Below, one piece after another: positions 22,541 to 31,467 of a stretch of 50,044 nucleotides of DNA. The translations under genes and the position numbers were made by a program. Each line of letters starts with the position of its first letter. The first letter of the stretch is position 1. The DNA lies in NCBI GenBank assembly GCA_019118905.1, contig DWYA01000052.1:1-50044 (forward strand), given 5' to 3'. Source of the DNA: Ruthenibacterium avium (GTDB taxonomy: Bacteria > Bacillota > Clostridia > Oscillospirales > Ruminococcaceae). Below the pieces are notes generated by a model. The model worked only from the letters and a program-made list of their open reading frames with translations, made no database searches and was not told the origin of the DNA.

Positions 22541-23917
22541 TTACTCATGATACAAGCCAAAATGTACGGTAATTTTCGTACCCCTGTCGGGTTGACTTTC
22601 CAGCTCAATTTGTGCGCTGTGCAAAATGGCGACATGCTTGACAATCGCAAGCCCCAAGCCGGTTCCGCCGGTGGCTTTCGAGCGGCTTTTGTCGGCACGA
22701 TAAAAGCGCTCAAACACATGGGCTTGATGCTCCGGCGCAATGCCGATGCCGTTGTCCTCAACCGTCAGCGTCACTTCATCGCTCGTTTGCTGCACCCGCA
22801 CGGTAACGCGCCCGCCGGGCCGGTTGTAGCGAATGGCATTATCGGTTAAATTTTGCAGCAATTCGTCCATCAAGCGTACATCCGCTTGGATAAACACTTG
22901 CGGCTGCACATCGCAAAGCAGCGTGACATAAGCCTTTTGTGCATTCATTTGCAAACGTTCCACCGTTTGCTGAACGGCGTGGCTGAGATTGACGCGCTCG
23001 GGGTGAAAATCACGCACCAGTGCGGGGCTTTCCAAGCGGGAAAGCTCCAAAATATCGCCAATCAGCGTCAAAAGACGCGCTGCCTCGCGCTTAATTCTGC
23101 CGGCAAAATCGGGAATATCTTCCGGCTTTGCAATGCCCGCTTCAATCATCTCCGCATAACCGGAAATACTCGTCAGCGGAGTTTTCAGCTCATGGCTCAC
23201 ATTGGCGGTAAACTCGCGGCGCATTTTTTCGTTCTCATCGCGCATTCCGAGTTCTGTTTCCAGCGCCTGTGCCATCGCGCAAAGCTCCCGGTACGGCGCA
23301 CGGACGCCGCCCTGCCCCATCCCGCGCCCCATTTGCTCAATGGGCTTCACAATGCGTTTTGTCACTAAAACTGCGGCCCCGGTAGAAAGCACCAAAACCA
23401 GCACAAAGCATAAAATTGCCGCGGGAATGGCCTCCTGATAAAGCGAGAAAAAGCTTCGTGCATCCAAGGCAGTACGCAGCACCTGCCCTTTCTCGGTCAA
23501 AAGTGCGTAGTAATATGTATCATAGCCCGAGGTAGCCGATTCGCGCTTGACAAAGCCCTCCCCCGTCTTTTTCGCCTCGATGACCTCGGGGCGTTCGGCG
23601 TGGTTTTCCGGCTGTGCATTCGGCAGACTTTCATACAATACGCTGCCGTTTGTGTCAATCAGCGTCAAACGCGCACCGTTTGTATCAAACAAACCGCCAA
23701 TCTCGGCTTCCTCTGCCTCGTCAATGATATGTACTGCCGTTTGAGCCATCATTTTTAAATCGCGCTGCACCTGAGAATTCAGCACATGGTAAAAAAGCAG
23801 CATGGTTAAAAGCGCTGTCACCGTCATGGTTACCAGCCCCACCGCCAGCATCCGAAGGCCGATGGTTTCCTCCATACTGGGCAGACCTTGGCGGCGCAGC
23901 CGCTTTTTAGTCGTCAT
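22541..23917 (-). CDS. PhoR-like sensor histidine kinase
   Basis: The 458-residue membrane kinase has a transmembrane segment at about 20-45, an extracytoplasmic domain of some 120 residues, a second transmembrane segment at about 165-187, a short linker, the dimerisation box FTANVSHELKTPLTS with phospho-acceptor His242, and the ATP-binding boxes NLTDNAIRYN, VEDNGIGIAPEHQ and GGTGLGLAIVKH. The architecture fits PhoR or WalK-type kinases. Its start overlaps the end of the response-regulator gene by 11 bases, so the two are translated together. The Na/Pi cotransporter upstream in the same transcript points to phosphate as the signal. A second Met at residue 15 is an alternative start. Confidence 0.9.
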   Translation of the reverse strand: MTTKKRLRRQGLPSMEETIGLRMLAVGLVTMTVTALLTMLLFYHVLNSQVQRDLKMMAQTAVHIIDEAEEAEIGGLFDTNGARLTLIDTNGSVLYESLPNAQPENHAERPEVIEAKKTGEGFVKRESATSGYDTYYYALLTEKGQVLRTALDARSFFSLYQEAIPAAILCFVLVLVLSTGAAVLVTKRIVKPIEQMGRGMGQGGVRAPYRELCAMAQALETELGMRDENEKMRREFTANVSHELKTPLTSISGYAEMIEAGIAKPEDIPDFAGRIKREAARLLTLIGDILELSRLESPALVRDFHPERVNLSHAVQQTVERLQMNAQKAYVTLLCDVQPQVFIQADVRLMDELLQNLTDNAIRYNRPGGRVTVRVQQTSDEVTLTVEDNGIGIAPEHQAHVFERFYRADKSRSKATGGTGLGLAIVKHVAILHSAQIELESQPDRGTKITVHFGLYHE

Positions 23918-24611
23918 CGCGGTGATCCTCCTGCGCGTGGCTTGTCATGCGGTAGCCCACCTTGCGCACGGTGGCAATCTGTGCGCCGGCCTCGCCCAGC
24001 TTTTGGCGCAGGGTACGAATGTGCATATCGAGGGTACGGCTTTCTCCGAAAAAGTCGGTGCCCCACACTTCATACAGCAGCGTTTCGCGCGTGACGACCT
24101 CCTGGGGGTGCTGCAAAAAGATTTTCAGCAATGCGTATTCCTTATACGTCAAGCTGATTTCCTCGCCAAAGCACCGCACGGTGTGGGTTTTTTCGTCCAT
24201 TTGCACCGCGCCGCATTCCAGCTGAGTTTTCTCCTGTTTTTTCTCCTGCTCGGTACGGCGCAAAACCGCCTTGACACGGCTGAGCAGCTCCATAATGCCA
24301 AAGGGCTTGGTGATATAGTCGTCCGCACCTTCGTCCAGCCCAGTGACCACGTCGAGTTCCGACGTTTTGGCCGTTACCATAATCACCGGCACATTGCGCG
24401 TATTTTCCTGCTGGCGGATACGGCGCAAAACCTCCAGGCCGTCAATGCCGGGCAGCATCACGTCCAAAACGGCAAGGCGCGGCGGCGTTTGAGCGCATTT
24501 TTTTAAAAAATCGTCCCCGTTTTCAAAGCCGCACACCTCAAAGCCCGCCGCCTTCAGCGCGTACTCCTCCATGGCGCGAATCTGCATATCATCCTCTAAA
24601 ATATAAATCAC
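23907..24611 (-). CDS. PhoB/PhoP-like response regulator (OmpR family)
   Basis: The 234-residue protein has a receiver domain with acidic residues LEDD, the phospho-acceptor Asp50 in AVLDVMLPG, and the conserved Thr and Lys in IMVTAKTS and YITKPFG. Its C-terminal winged helix has SLTYKEYALLKIFLQHP, RTLDMHIRTLRQKLG and IATVRKVGYRM. It binds DNA as a dimer at tandem repeats once phosphorylated by the neighbouring kinase. A Pho-box-like pair of TTTACAT repeats 11 bases apart lies upstream of this three-gene unit. It follows the phosphate transporter gene by 31 bases. Confidence 0.92.
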   Translation of the reverse strand: MIYILEDDMQIRAMEEYALKAAGFEVCGFENGDDFLKKCAQTPPRLAVLDVMLPGIDGLEVLRRIRQQENTRNVPVIMVTAKTSELDVVTGLDEGADDYITKPFGIMELLSRVKAVLRRTEQEKKQEKTQLECGAVQMDEKTHTVRCFGEEISLTYKEYALLKIFLQHPQEVVTRETLLYEVWGTDFFGESRTLDMHIRTLRQKLGEAGAQIATVRKVGYRMTSHAQEDHRDDD

Positions 24612-24642
24612 GTCAAGCGCCCTCCTTTATGCGGTATGTGCT

Positions 24643-26397
24643 TTAAATTTCTTCTAAGCCGTAATGACGGTGATCTTTTTCATATTGCGCCGTAAAAGCG
24701 CTGTCGCGCTCGTCGCGCACACGGTTTAAATAGGCGTGTGTTTCAAAGCTGCCGTGGGTCAGCTCCAGCACCGCGACGGCAATATTGGAGCAATGGTCTG
24801 CCACACGCTCGTAATTGGTTAAAATATCTTGCAGCACAAAGCCCAGCTCAATGGTGCAAGCCCCCGTTTGCAAACGTGCAATGTGCCGGTTTTTCAGCTC
24901 GCGAACCAGCTCATCCACCACTTCTTCCAGCGGCTCGGCACGCGAAGCCTGCCCCGCTTGCAGCCCCTCAAACGCTTCAATGGCGCGGTTGAGCAAGTCC
25001 TGCACGGCATGCTCCAGCACGGCAAGCTCTTTTTGCGCCGCCTGGGAAAAACTGATTTTCTTATCGTGCATTTCTTTGGCGGCCTTGTGCAAGTTTACGG
25101 CATGGTCGCCAATGCGCTCAAAGTCGCCGATGGTGTGAAGCAAGATGGACACCGTGCGGTTATCCTCCTGTGAGAGTTCCTTTTCGGACACGGCCACTAA
25201 ATACGTTCCCAGCGCGTCCTCCATGCGGTCCACTTCTTCTTCGCCTTCCTGCACCTGCATGGCAATGGCGTCATCCCAGCGGTGGGTCAGACTCATGCTT
25301 TTCAAAATGCTTTCCCGGCACAAGGTTGCCATTTTGTCGGTAACGTTTTTCGCCTGTTTTACTGCCAGCGTGGGCTGTGCCAGCAAGCGCTCGTCGAGGA
25401 GCTGAATCTTTTCGGGCGTTTTATCGTCGGGAATGGTGGCCACCGCCAACCGCTCCAGCAGCTTGCCGCACGGGAGCAGCGCCGCCGTTGCCGCCAGATT
25501 AAAGATGGTGTGAATCTGGGCAATGCCGAGCGGTGTAACCGCTTGAGAAACAAAGGGAAAATGAATGGCGGCATCGAGCCCATAGAAAAACAGGGCAAAG
25601 AGCGTCACGCCGACAATATTAAAATAAAGATGCACCATTGCAGCGCGGCGGGCGTTTTTGTTCGCGCCCACTGACGACAGCAGCGCCGTCACGCAGGTGC
25701 CGATATTCTGGCCCAAAATGATGGGGACGGCAGAGCCTACCGTTACTGCACCGGTTGTGGCAAGCGCCTGCAAAATACCGACAGAAGCCGACGACGACTG
25801 AATGGCCGCCGTGACAAGCACACCCAGCAGAATGCCCAAAAGCGGGTTTTCAAACATGGTAAAAAGGCTGGTAAATTCCGGCAGGTCCGCCAGCGGCTTG
25901 ACGGCATTCGACATGGTTTCCATACCCATCATCAAAATGGAAAAGCCCAGCAAAATGGTGCCGATGCCGCGGCGCTTTTCACGCTTAGAAAACAGGTACA
26001 AAAGCACACCGATAAAGGAAAGCAGCGGCGCAAAACCCGAGGGTTTCAGCAGCCGCACCAAAAGGCTGTTGCCTTCCAGCCCGGAAAGGCTGAGCACCCA
26101 GCTGGTAATCGTTGTGCCGACATTGCTGCCCATAATAACGCCCACAGCGCCGTGCAGCGTCATGAGGCCGCTGTTGACAAAGCCGACCACCATAACCGTT
26201 GCCGCCGACGACGACTGAATGACCGCTGTTACTGCCGCACCAAGAAAAAACCCCTTCAAGGGGTTATCCGTCAAGCGCGAAAGCACATTAGACAGGCGGC
26301 TTCCGGCCTGCTTTTCCAGCGACTTGCCCAGAATATCCATTCCGAACAAAAACAGTGCCAAACCGCCCAGCATGGTAAACAGCGAAAAAATATCCAT
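24643..26397 (-). CDS. Na+/phosphate cotransporter with C-terminal PhoU-like domain
   Basis: The 584-residue membrane protein has the two inverted Na/Pi-cotransporter repeats marked by QSSSAATVMVVGFVNSG and QSSSASVGILQALATTG, with about eight to ten membrane segments, followed from about residue 350 by a PhoU-like four-helix region (LSQEDNRTVSILLHTIGDFE, RIGDHAVNLHKAA, TNYERVADHCSNIAVAV). It imports phosphate with sodium, and the PhoU part probably gates it. The ATG at 26397 is preferred over an in-frame GTG at 26406 because AAAGGTGG would abut the GTG. It heads an operon with the PhoB/PhoR-like pair. Confidence 0.92.
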   Translation of the reverse strand: MDIFSLFTMLGGLALFLFGMDILGKSLEKQAGSRLSNVLSRLTDNPLKGFFLGAAVTAVIQSSSAATVMVVGFVNSGLMTLHGAVGVIMGSNVGTTITSWVLSLSGLEGNSLLVRLLKPSGFAPLLSFIGVLLYLFSKREKRRGIGTILLGFSILMMGMETMSNAVKPLADLPEFTSLFTMFENPLLGILLGVLVTAAIQSSSASVGILQALATTGAVTVGSAVPIILGQNIGTCVTALLSSVGANKNARRAAMVHLYFNIVGVTLFALFFYGLDAAIHFPFVSQAVTPLGIAQIHTIFNLAATAALLPCGKLLERLAVATIPDDKTPEKIQLLDERLLAQPTLAVKQAKNVTDKMATLCRESILKSMSLTHRWDDAIAMQVQEGEEEVDRMEDALGTYLVAVSEKELSQEDNRTVSILLHTIGDFERIGDHAVNLHKAAKEMHDKKISFSQAAQKELAVLEHAVQDLLNRAIEAFEGLQAGQASRAEPLEEVVDELVRELKNRHIARLQTGACTIELGFVLQDILTNYERVADHCSNIAVAVLELTHGSFETHAYLNRVRDERDSAFTAQYEKDHRHYGLEEI

Positions 26398-26480
26398 TTC
26401 ATCCACCTTTCCAACACAAAAAGCGCACGATTGATTTTATAAAAACCCATTTTAAGATTCTTATATCATAGGAAATTTGG

Positions 26481-26520
26481 TGTAAAATCCGTCATCTTTT
26501 TCATGTAAAATTTATGTAAA
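26481..26520 (-). promoter_or_regulatory. Pho-box-like direct repeats upstream of the phosphate operon
   Basis: On the minus strand TTTACAT occurs at 26520-26514 and 26509-26503, exactly 11 bases apart, with a third related TTTTACA at 26487-26481. This spacing of TTnACA repeats is the pattern bound by PhoP/PhoB dimers in Gram-positive bacteria. A possible -10, TATAAG or TATGAT, lies at 26461-26470 on the same strand. Confidence 0.6.
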
Positions 26521-26574
26521 GCGTTTTTCCCGGTGTTTTTTACCTATATTCTTCCCCAATTTTACAAAACAAAT

Positions 26575-26613
26575 GCACCCCGCTGAATGTAAAATTCCCT
26601 TTCAGCGGGGTGC
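26575..26613 (-). terminator. Hairpin between the phosphate operon promoter and the MATE gene
   Basis: GCACCCCGCTGAA (26575-26587) and TTCAGCGGGGTGC (26601-26613) form a perfect 13-bp stem, followed on the minus strand by a T-rich stretch. It ends the MATE/LysR transcript. Confidence 0.75.
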
Positions 26614-26640
26614 AGAGCCATTCTGATTTGCTTTTTTATT

Positions 26641-27996
26641 TTACTCGATAACCTTCTTTTGAAGCCAGCGGCTGCCCAAAAACCGGGTGATAAAAAACAC
26701 ATCGCGCACCACCCAGTCGATAATCATGGCAACCCAAACGCCCAACAGGCCCCAGTGCAGCCAAGTGCCCAGCACCACCGAGAAGCCTACGCGGAACATC
26801 CACATGGAAAACATGCTGACCGCCATCGTGTATTTTGCATCGCCGGCCGCACGCAAAATTTGCGGCAGGGTAAACGAACACGGCCAAAAGACAATGCTGC
26901 TCAAACACACAATGCGGATAATCTCCAAAGCCAAATTTGTTGTTTGAGCGCTCATTTCATAAAAGCCTGCCAGCACGGGTGAAGCAAAGAACACCAGCAA
27001 GCTGACCACTGCCATCGACAAATGGGCAAGCCCCATGAGCCGCACGCCATAGCGCCGCGCTTGAACCGTATCTTGAGCGCCGATGCAGCGCCCCACCACG
27101 GTGACGGCAGCCAAACCGATGGCGCTGGCGGGAATATTGTTCATGGAGGTCACGTTATTGCACACGGCATTGGCGGCAATGGACGCTGTCCCGTAAGTGG
27201 TAATCATACCTGCCACGAGCAGCTTACCCACCTGAAACATGCCGTTTTCCAAGCCCGTCGGCACACCGATACGCAAAATGCTTTTTACCATACTCGCATG
27301 GAAGCTGGGCTGATGCAACCGGTCGAGGTAAATGGGGTGGCTCGGGTTGAGCAGCAGCACGGTTACCATGACAGCCGCGGCCAAGCGCGACAGCAGGCTG
27401 GCCGCGGCCGCGCCCGCTACCCCCCAATGCAGGCCGTAAATCAGCAGGGCATTTCCGCCGATGTTGATGATGTTCATGCCCAGCGAGGCATACAGCGAAA
27501 CCTTAGAATTGCCCATACTGCGAAACAGCGCCGCGCCCGCGTTATAAACGGCAATAAACGGATAGCTCAGCGCCGAAAGCCAAAAATAAGTAGCGGCGTT
27601 CTCCATCACGTCCGGCTCGACGCGGCCATAAATAAACGAGAGCAAGTGGCGATTGGTGAGTACGCAAATCACACCAATCAAAAACGAAAGCGAAAACGTA
27701 ACATAGTACAGCTGTTTTGCGCTGACCACAGCATTTTCACGGTCACGCCGGCCCAAATACTGGCTGGCCACCACAGCGCCGCCGGTTGCCAGCGCTGCAA
27801 ACACTTGAATGAGCAGTGTGTTGATTTGATCGACAATGGAAATACCGGAAACGGCCGCTTCGCCTACGCTGGATACCATCACGGTATCGGCCATACCGAC
27901 CGTGACCGCCAAAAACTGCTCGGCAATCAGCGGCAAAATCAACTTTTTTAAATCTTGCGCAGAAAACAGCGGCGCGCGCTCGCTCTGCTGCGTCAT
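26641..27996 (-). CDS. MATE family multidrug/toxin efflux protein (first of three)
   Basis: The 451-residue protein has 12 predicted membrane segments in two halves, with family motifs such as LILPLIAEQFLAVTVGMADTVMVSSVGE and the repeated SLASRLAAAVMVTVLL-like helix regions. MATE proteins expel cationic drugs or metabolites in exchange for Na+ or H+. GGAGGGG precedes the ATG. It lies 39 bases downstream of a LysR-type regulator on the same strand, which probably controls it. It is not closely similar to the MATE proteins at 39495 and 45838, judged from the N-terminal regions, which resemble each other more (FFQQLYN motif) than this one. Confidence 0.9.
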   Translation of the reverse strand: MTQQSERAPLFSAQDLKKLILPLIAEQFLAVTVGMADTVMVSSVGEAAVSGISIVDQINTLLIQVFAALATGGAVVASQYLGRRDRENAVVSAKQLYYVTFSLSFLIGVICVLTNRHLLSFIYGRVEPDVMENAATYFWLSALSYPFIAVYNAGAALFRSMGNSKVSLYASLGMNIINIGGNALLIYGLHWGVAGAAAASLLSRLAAAVMVTVLLLNPSHPIYLDRLHQPSFHASMVKSILRIGVPTGLENGMFQVGKLLVAGMITTYGTASIAANAVCNNVTSMNNIPASAIGLAAVTVVGRCIGAQDTVQARRYGVRLMGLAHLSMAVVSLLVFFASPVLAGFYEMSAQTTNLALEIIRIVCLSSIVFWPCSFTLPQILRAAGDAKYTMAVSMFSMWMFRVGFSVVLGTWLHWGLLGVWVAMIIDWVVRDVFFITRFLGSRWLQKKVIE

Positions 27997-28035
27997 GTTG
28001 AACCCCTCCTGCTGCGCTGTGCTGCAAGCCGTGTG

Positions 28036-28905
28036 TTACAGCGTGCGCAAAATAAATTCTTCCAAACGTGCCACCGCCGTGCCCGGCCTCCAATCGGCGC
28101 GCCGCGTGAGGTAAATATCGTGCGTACAGCCCTCCAGCCAATCCACGCTGAGCAGCTTGACACGGCGCTGCTCCATACCGGGCAAACGATCGACGATGGA
28201 AACGCCAACGCCGCTTTCGACAAGACGCACGATGGCGTCGTCACTGTAAGTGTAGTGACAAAAATCGACCGACAACCCGGCGCGGCGAAACAGCGTTTCT
28301 ACAAAAGCACGGGCAGGGCCGGTGCGGTAGGTAATCAGCGGGTAGCGCGCCGCCTCCTCAATAGAGGCTTTCTCTGTGAGCGGGCAATCCTGCGGTGCAA
28401 TGAGCACATAGGGCGCACGATAGATGCATGTCTGCACCAGCTGCGGCTCGTTTTCCGCTTTGAGGCACAAGGCGAGGTCATACTTCCCGTCCTTGATACC
28501 GCGAATGGCCCCCGGTGTCGGCATTTCCTCGGTATGAAGCGACACAGCGCTTCCGTTTTCCTTTAAAAAACGCGAGAGCAGCTGCGGAATGTAGGTGGCC
28601 GCCATTGTGGAAATATAGGCCAGACTCACCCGGCTGTCGCCCTGCGCCTGAAACTGCTGCATTTCATGGCGTGCCGCGCTCACCTGCTCTAAAATACGCA
28701 CGGCTTGACGGTGAAACACCTTGCCCGCCGGGGTCAGCGCCACACCGCGGCCATCTTTTTCAAACAAAGCCACCTCGAGCTCCTGCTCCAAATTGGAAAG
28801 CGCCACGCTGAGGCTGGGCTGAGAGATGCAAAGCTCTTTGGCCGCACGTCCAAAATGCAGCCGGCGCGCGGCAGCATCAAAGTATTGCAGCTGATTGAGT
28901 GTCAT
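28036..28905 (-). CDS. LysR family transcriptional regulator
   Basis: The 289-residue protein starts MTLNQLQYFDAAARRLHFGR and has the LysR helix-turn-helix AAKELCISQPSLSVALSNLE, a linker helix and a periplasmic-binding-like effector domain (DSRVSLAYISTMAATYIPQLL, GVGVSIVDRLPG). This start at 28905 is chosen because the domain begins there and AAGGAGCAGGAT precedes it; an upstream in-frame extension has no family match. It lies directly ahead of a MATE pump gene and shares its transcript. The ligand is unknown; the effector domain resembles those of CysB/CynR-like members in general outline only. Confidence 0.9.
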   Translation of the reverse strand: MTLNQLQYFDAAARRLHFGRAAKELCISQPSLSVALSNLEQELEVALFEKDGRGVALTPAGKVFHRQAVRILEQVSAARHEMQQFQAQGDSRVSLAYISTMAATYIPQLLSRFLKENGSAVSLHTEEMPTPGAIRGIKDGKYDLALCLKAENEPQLVQTCIYRAPYVLIAPQDCPLTEKASIEEAARYPLITYRTGPARAFVETLFRRAGLSVDFCHYTYSDDAIVRLVESGVGVSIVDRLPGMEQRRVKLLSVDWLEGCTHDIYLTRRADWRPGTAVARLEEFILRTL

Positions 28906-28940
28906 ATCCTGCTCCTTTTCCTTCCAAATCCTAAAACACC

Positions 28941-28972
28941 AAAATCGCTGTACCATACGGCACAGCGATTTT
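28941..28972 (-). terminator. Terminator after the lipoprotein gene
   Basis: AAAATCGCTGT and ACAGCGATTTT pair around a 10-base loop, with TTTTGGTGTTTT following on the minus strand. Confidence 0.75.
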
Positions 28973-28990
28973 GAATTGATTGGCGTGGGT

Positions 28991-29533
28991 TCAGCTTTGT
29001 GCCGTTTGTGCATCGCTTTGCTCCGAGCTGATCGGTTCGCCCGAAAGCGTGCAGCGGTGCAGAGTGATTTCCCGTTTATCGCGCGTCAAAGTTAAGGTGT
29101 TTTCCCCTTTTGCGCGCAGCGAAACCAAATAAGGGCTGTTTTCGTCCTGTCCGTCAAAGTTTAAAATCACGCTTTCGCCGTCGTAATGCCAAACCACCGG
29201 ACGCGCCACCGAAGAACCGTCTGCGGTATACAGGCCGGTTCTGTCGTCGTAGAGCTCCAGATATACCCCCTCGGGTGTTCCCTCGCTGAAAGCCCCCGGC
29301 TCAAAGTACGAAAAGGAAACGCTGTCGGAAGCGGCGGTATCCGATTCGGCAGCCGGCAGCTGGGGCGCACTCTGCACCGTATGATACGGCGGCAGCGGCG
29401 CGCTTTGCACCTCGGAGTCAGCGGGGCGCTGCTCCAGCGAAACGCTGGCGGCCGGCGGCGAAGCGTTGCACCCCACCAGCAGCACTGCCGTTAAGGCCGC
29501 TGCCAGCGCCATGCAAAAGCATTTATTGCGCAA
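28991..29533 (-). CDS. Putative lipoprotein of unknown function
   Basis: The likely start is a TTG at 29533-29531, giving RNKCFCMALAAALTAVLLVGC: two basic residues, a hydrophobic core and a lipobox-type LVGC for lipid attachment. An ATG at 29512 would remove the basic residues and lacks a ribosome site. The TTG start overlaps the last 11 bases of the M3 peptidase gene, so translation is probably coupled. After the lipobox comes a Ser/Ala/Pro-rich linker and a small beta-rich domain (GVYLELYDDRTGLYTADGSS, PVVWHYDGESVILNFDG, EITLHRCTL). I do not recognise the family. It is about 180 residues, outside the membrane. Confidence 0.65.
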   Translation of the reverse strand: MRNKCFCMALAAALTAVLLVGCNASPPAASVSLEQRPADSEVQSAPLPPYHTVQSAPQLPAAESDTAASDSVSFSYFEPGAFSEGTPEGVYLELYDDRTGLYTADGSSVARPVVWHYDGESVILNFDGQDENSPYLVSLRAKGENTLTLTRDKREITLHRCTLSGEPISSEQSDAQTAQS

Positions 29534-31223
29534 GGCGCTGATCGTGCTGTTCAATCCACTCACCCACTGTCTGTGCCACACGGCGCATCGTGCCGTCGGC
29601 AAACGGGCTGTCAAAGCCCGCAGCTGCCACCAAGCCGGGATAGGCTACGGTGCCCGCACAATTGACAAGCGCCAGGTAACGCTTCCATGCGTCGGCTTTA
29701 TCTTTCAGCCATGCGGTAAAGAACTGGAACGCCACCGTTTGCGCCAGGCAGTAGTCGATATAATAGAACGGGCTGAGATAAATGTGCATTTGGCGCTGCC
29801 AGCCTGCACCGCGGCCATAGAACGGCAGATTGTCAAAATCCAGCCACGGGCGGAATTGTTTTTCCAGCTCGGCCCACAGCGCATTTCTCTCGTCCGGGGT
29901 CATATCCGGGTTTTCATAAACACGATGCTGGAATTCATCCACCATGGTGCCGTACGGCAGGAAGTACAGCGCGTCCTCGGCGTGGGACAGCTCATACTTT
30001 TCGGTGTCCTCACCAAAGAACAAGTGGTGATAATCCGCCGTTAAAAACTCCATGCTCATGGAATGGATTTCGCAGCTTTCCATGCCCGGCTCGCGCAGGA
30101 TGGAGGGAATCTCTTTGCGCTGGGCAATATAATCGGCAAAGGCATGGCCCGCTTCGTGCGTGAGCACATCCACGTCGCCCGCCGTTCCGTTGAAGTTAGA
30201 GAAAATGAACGGCAGTTTGTAGTCGGGCAGCGACGTGCAGTAGCCGCCGGGTGCTTTGCCGGGCTTTGCCAAAACGTCGAACAAATCGGCCTCAAACATT
30301 TGGTCGATAAATTCGGCCGTTTCAGGGCTCAGCTCATGGTACATCCTTTTGCCCGCCGCCAAAATTTCGTCCGGGGTTCCCTTGGGGGCAGGGTTGCCGC
30401 CCGCAAAGCAGAACAAATCGTCGTAAAACTTCGGGTCCGAAACGCCGGTGCGCTTGTGCTGAAGCGCTTTCAAACGCTGCACCACAGGCACAACATCGCG
30501 CACAATCTGCTCGCGGTAAGCCTTCATTTGCTCCAGCGTATAGCCTACGCGGCGCATACGGATGGCGCCCAGCGGCACAAAATTCTCATAGCCCATCCGC
30601 TTTGCCTGCTGGGTGCGGTTTTTCACCAGCTCGTCATACAGACGGTCGAACTCGGCGCGGTTTGCGTCAAACCATGCGCCTTCCGCCTCATACGCCGCTT
30701 TGCGCACGGCGCGGTCGGGGTTGGTTTTATACTTTGCCAGCTGCGCCACCGTAAGCGTTTGGCCTTGGAACTCAATTTGCGCCGAAGCATACAGCTTTTG
30801 ATAAGCGCTGGCCAAGGCGTTTTCTTTTGCCATCAGCTCCAGCACTTCCGGCGTTTGCGCTTTCACGGCAATTTCCATTTTTTCAATGGCCATGGGCGAC
30901 AAAATTTCGGCCAGTGCATCGCGGTGAGCGCTTTCCAGCACCGCTTTGTAAATTTCCAGCTGCTTATCGGCAATCACGGGCTGCTGAGCGTCAAAAAACT
31001 CTTTTTCGGCCTCGTAAAATTCATCGCGCGTGTCGATGGTATTGCGGATTTCGGCCACCGTCATAGCCGTTGCCAAATGCGCGGCCTCCTGCTCAAACTC
31101 ACGGTAAAGCTTGGCGGCTTCCTCGGCGCTGTTTGCCGCGCGAATGCCTTTTGCCAAGCGGTCAAAGCTTGCAAGCACCGTGTCCAAATCAGGACGCTGG
31201 TAAGTGATTTGCGAAAATTTCAT
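29523..31223 (-). CDS. M3 family oligoendopeptidase (PepF/M3-like)
   Basis: The 566-residue protein has the M3 zinc motif in VLTHEAGHAFADYIAQ (HEAGH at about residues 356-360), with the third ligand Glu in the following MESCEIHSMSMEFL. The C-terminal FYYIDYCLAQTVAFQFF segment is typical of the M3B oligoendopeptidase group. It cleaves short peptides in the cytoplasm. The ATG at 31223 is chosen over 31232 because GAGGGTG lies about 7 bases before it. Its leader of 140 bases contains a hairpin followed by T5. Confidence 0.92.
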   Translation of the reverse strand: MKFSQITYQRPDLDTVLASFDRLAKGIRAANSAEEAAKLYREFEQEAAHLATAMTVAEIRNTIDTRDEFYEAEKEFFDAQQPVIADKQLEIYKAVLESAHRDALAEILSPMAIEKMEIAVKAQTPEVLELMAKENALASAYQKLYASAQIEFQGQTLTVAQLAKYKTNPDRAVRKAAYEAEGAWFDANRAEFDRLYDELVKNRTQQAKRMGYENFVPLGAIRMRRVGYTLEQMKAYREQIVRDVVPVVQRLKALQHKRTGVSDPKFYDDLFCFAGGNPAPKGTPDEILAAGKRMYHELSPETAEFIDQMFEADLFDVLAKPGKAPGGYCTSLPDYKLPFIFSNFNGTAGDVDVLTHEAGHAFADYIAQRKEIPSILREPGMESCEIHSMSMEFLTADYHHLFFGEDTEKYELSHAEDALYFLPYGTMVDEFQHRVYENPDMTPDERNALWAELEKQFRPWLDFDNLPFYGRGAGWQRQMHIYLSPFYYIDYCLAQTVAFQFFTAWLKDKADAWKRYLALVNCAGTVAYPGLVAAAGFDSPFADGTMRRVAQTVGEWIEQHDQRLAQ

Positions 31224-31260
31224 ATTACACACCCTCTTTTCTCGGCGTCTTTTCCCTTAT

Positions 31261-31293
31261 AAAAAGGCTGCTGTGCCGCTAGGGCAAAGCAGC
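31261..31293 (-). terminator. Hairpin with T-tract in the leader of the M3 peptidase gene
   Basis: On the minus strand GCTGCTTTGCC and GGCACAGCAGC pair with one mismatch around a 5-base loop and are followed by CTTTTTAT, 35 bases upstream of the start codon. It could attenuate transcription or protect the 5' end. Confidence 0.35.
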
Positions 31294-31370
31294 TGCGTCG
31301 CCTTTGTTTTATTCATGTAAGGCGGCGACAAAAAGCACAATTAAAATGCTGTATCATAACCGCCTTGCGG

Positions 31371-31382
31371 TTTATTATACCA
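31371..31382 (-). promoter_or_regulatory. Extended -10 promoter of the M3 peptidase gene
   Basis: The minus strand shows TGGTATAAT at 31382-31374, an extended -10 element with perfect TATAAT. No good -35 is visible. A small AACCG/GCGGTT stem lies at the predicted start of the transcript. Confidence 0.5.
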
Positions 31383-31430
31383 CCACGGCAGGAAAAATGC
31401 ACCCAAAAAATAGATTTTTTATCCCTTATC

Positions 31431-31459
31431 TTGCAAATTTGTTTTCATGGGGCTATAAT
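31431..31459 (+). promoter_or_regulatory. Promoter of folT
   Basis: TTGCAA (31431-31436) and TATAAT (31454-31459) are 17 bases apart; transcription should begin just before the riboswitch. Confidence 0.8.
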
Positions 31460-31467
31460 GGGAACGT

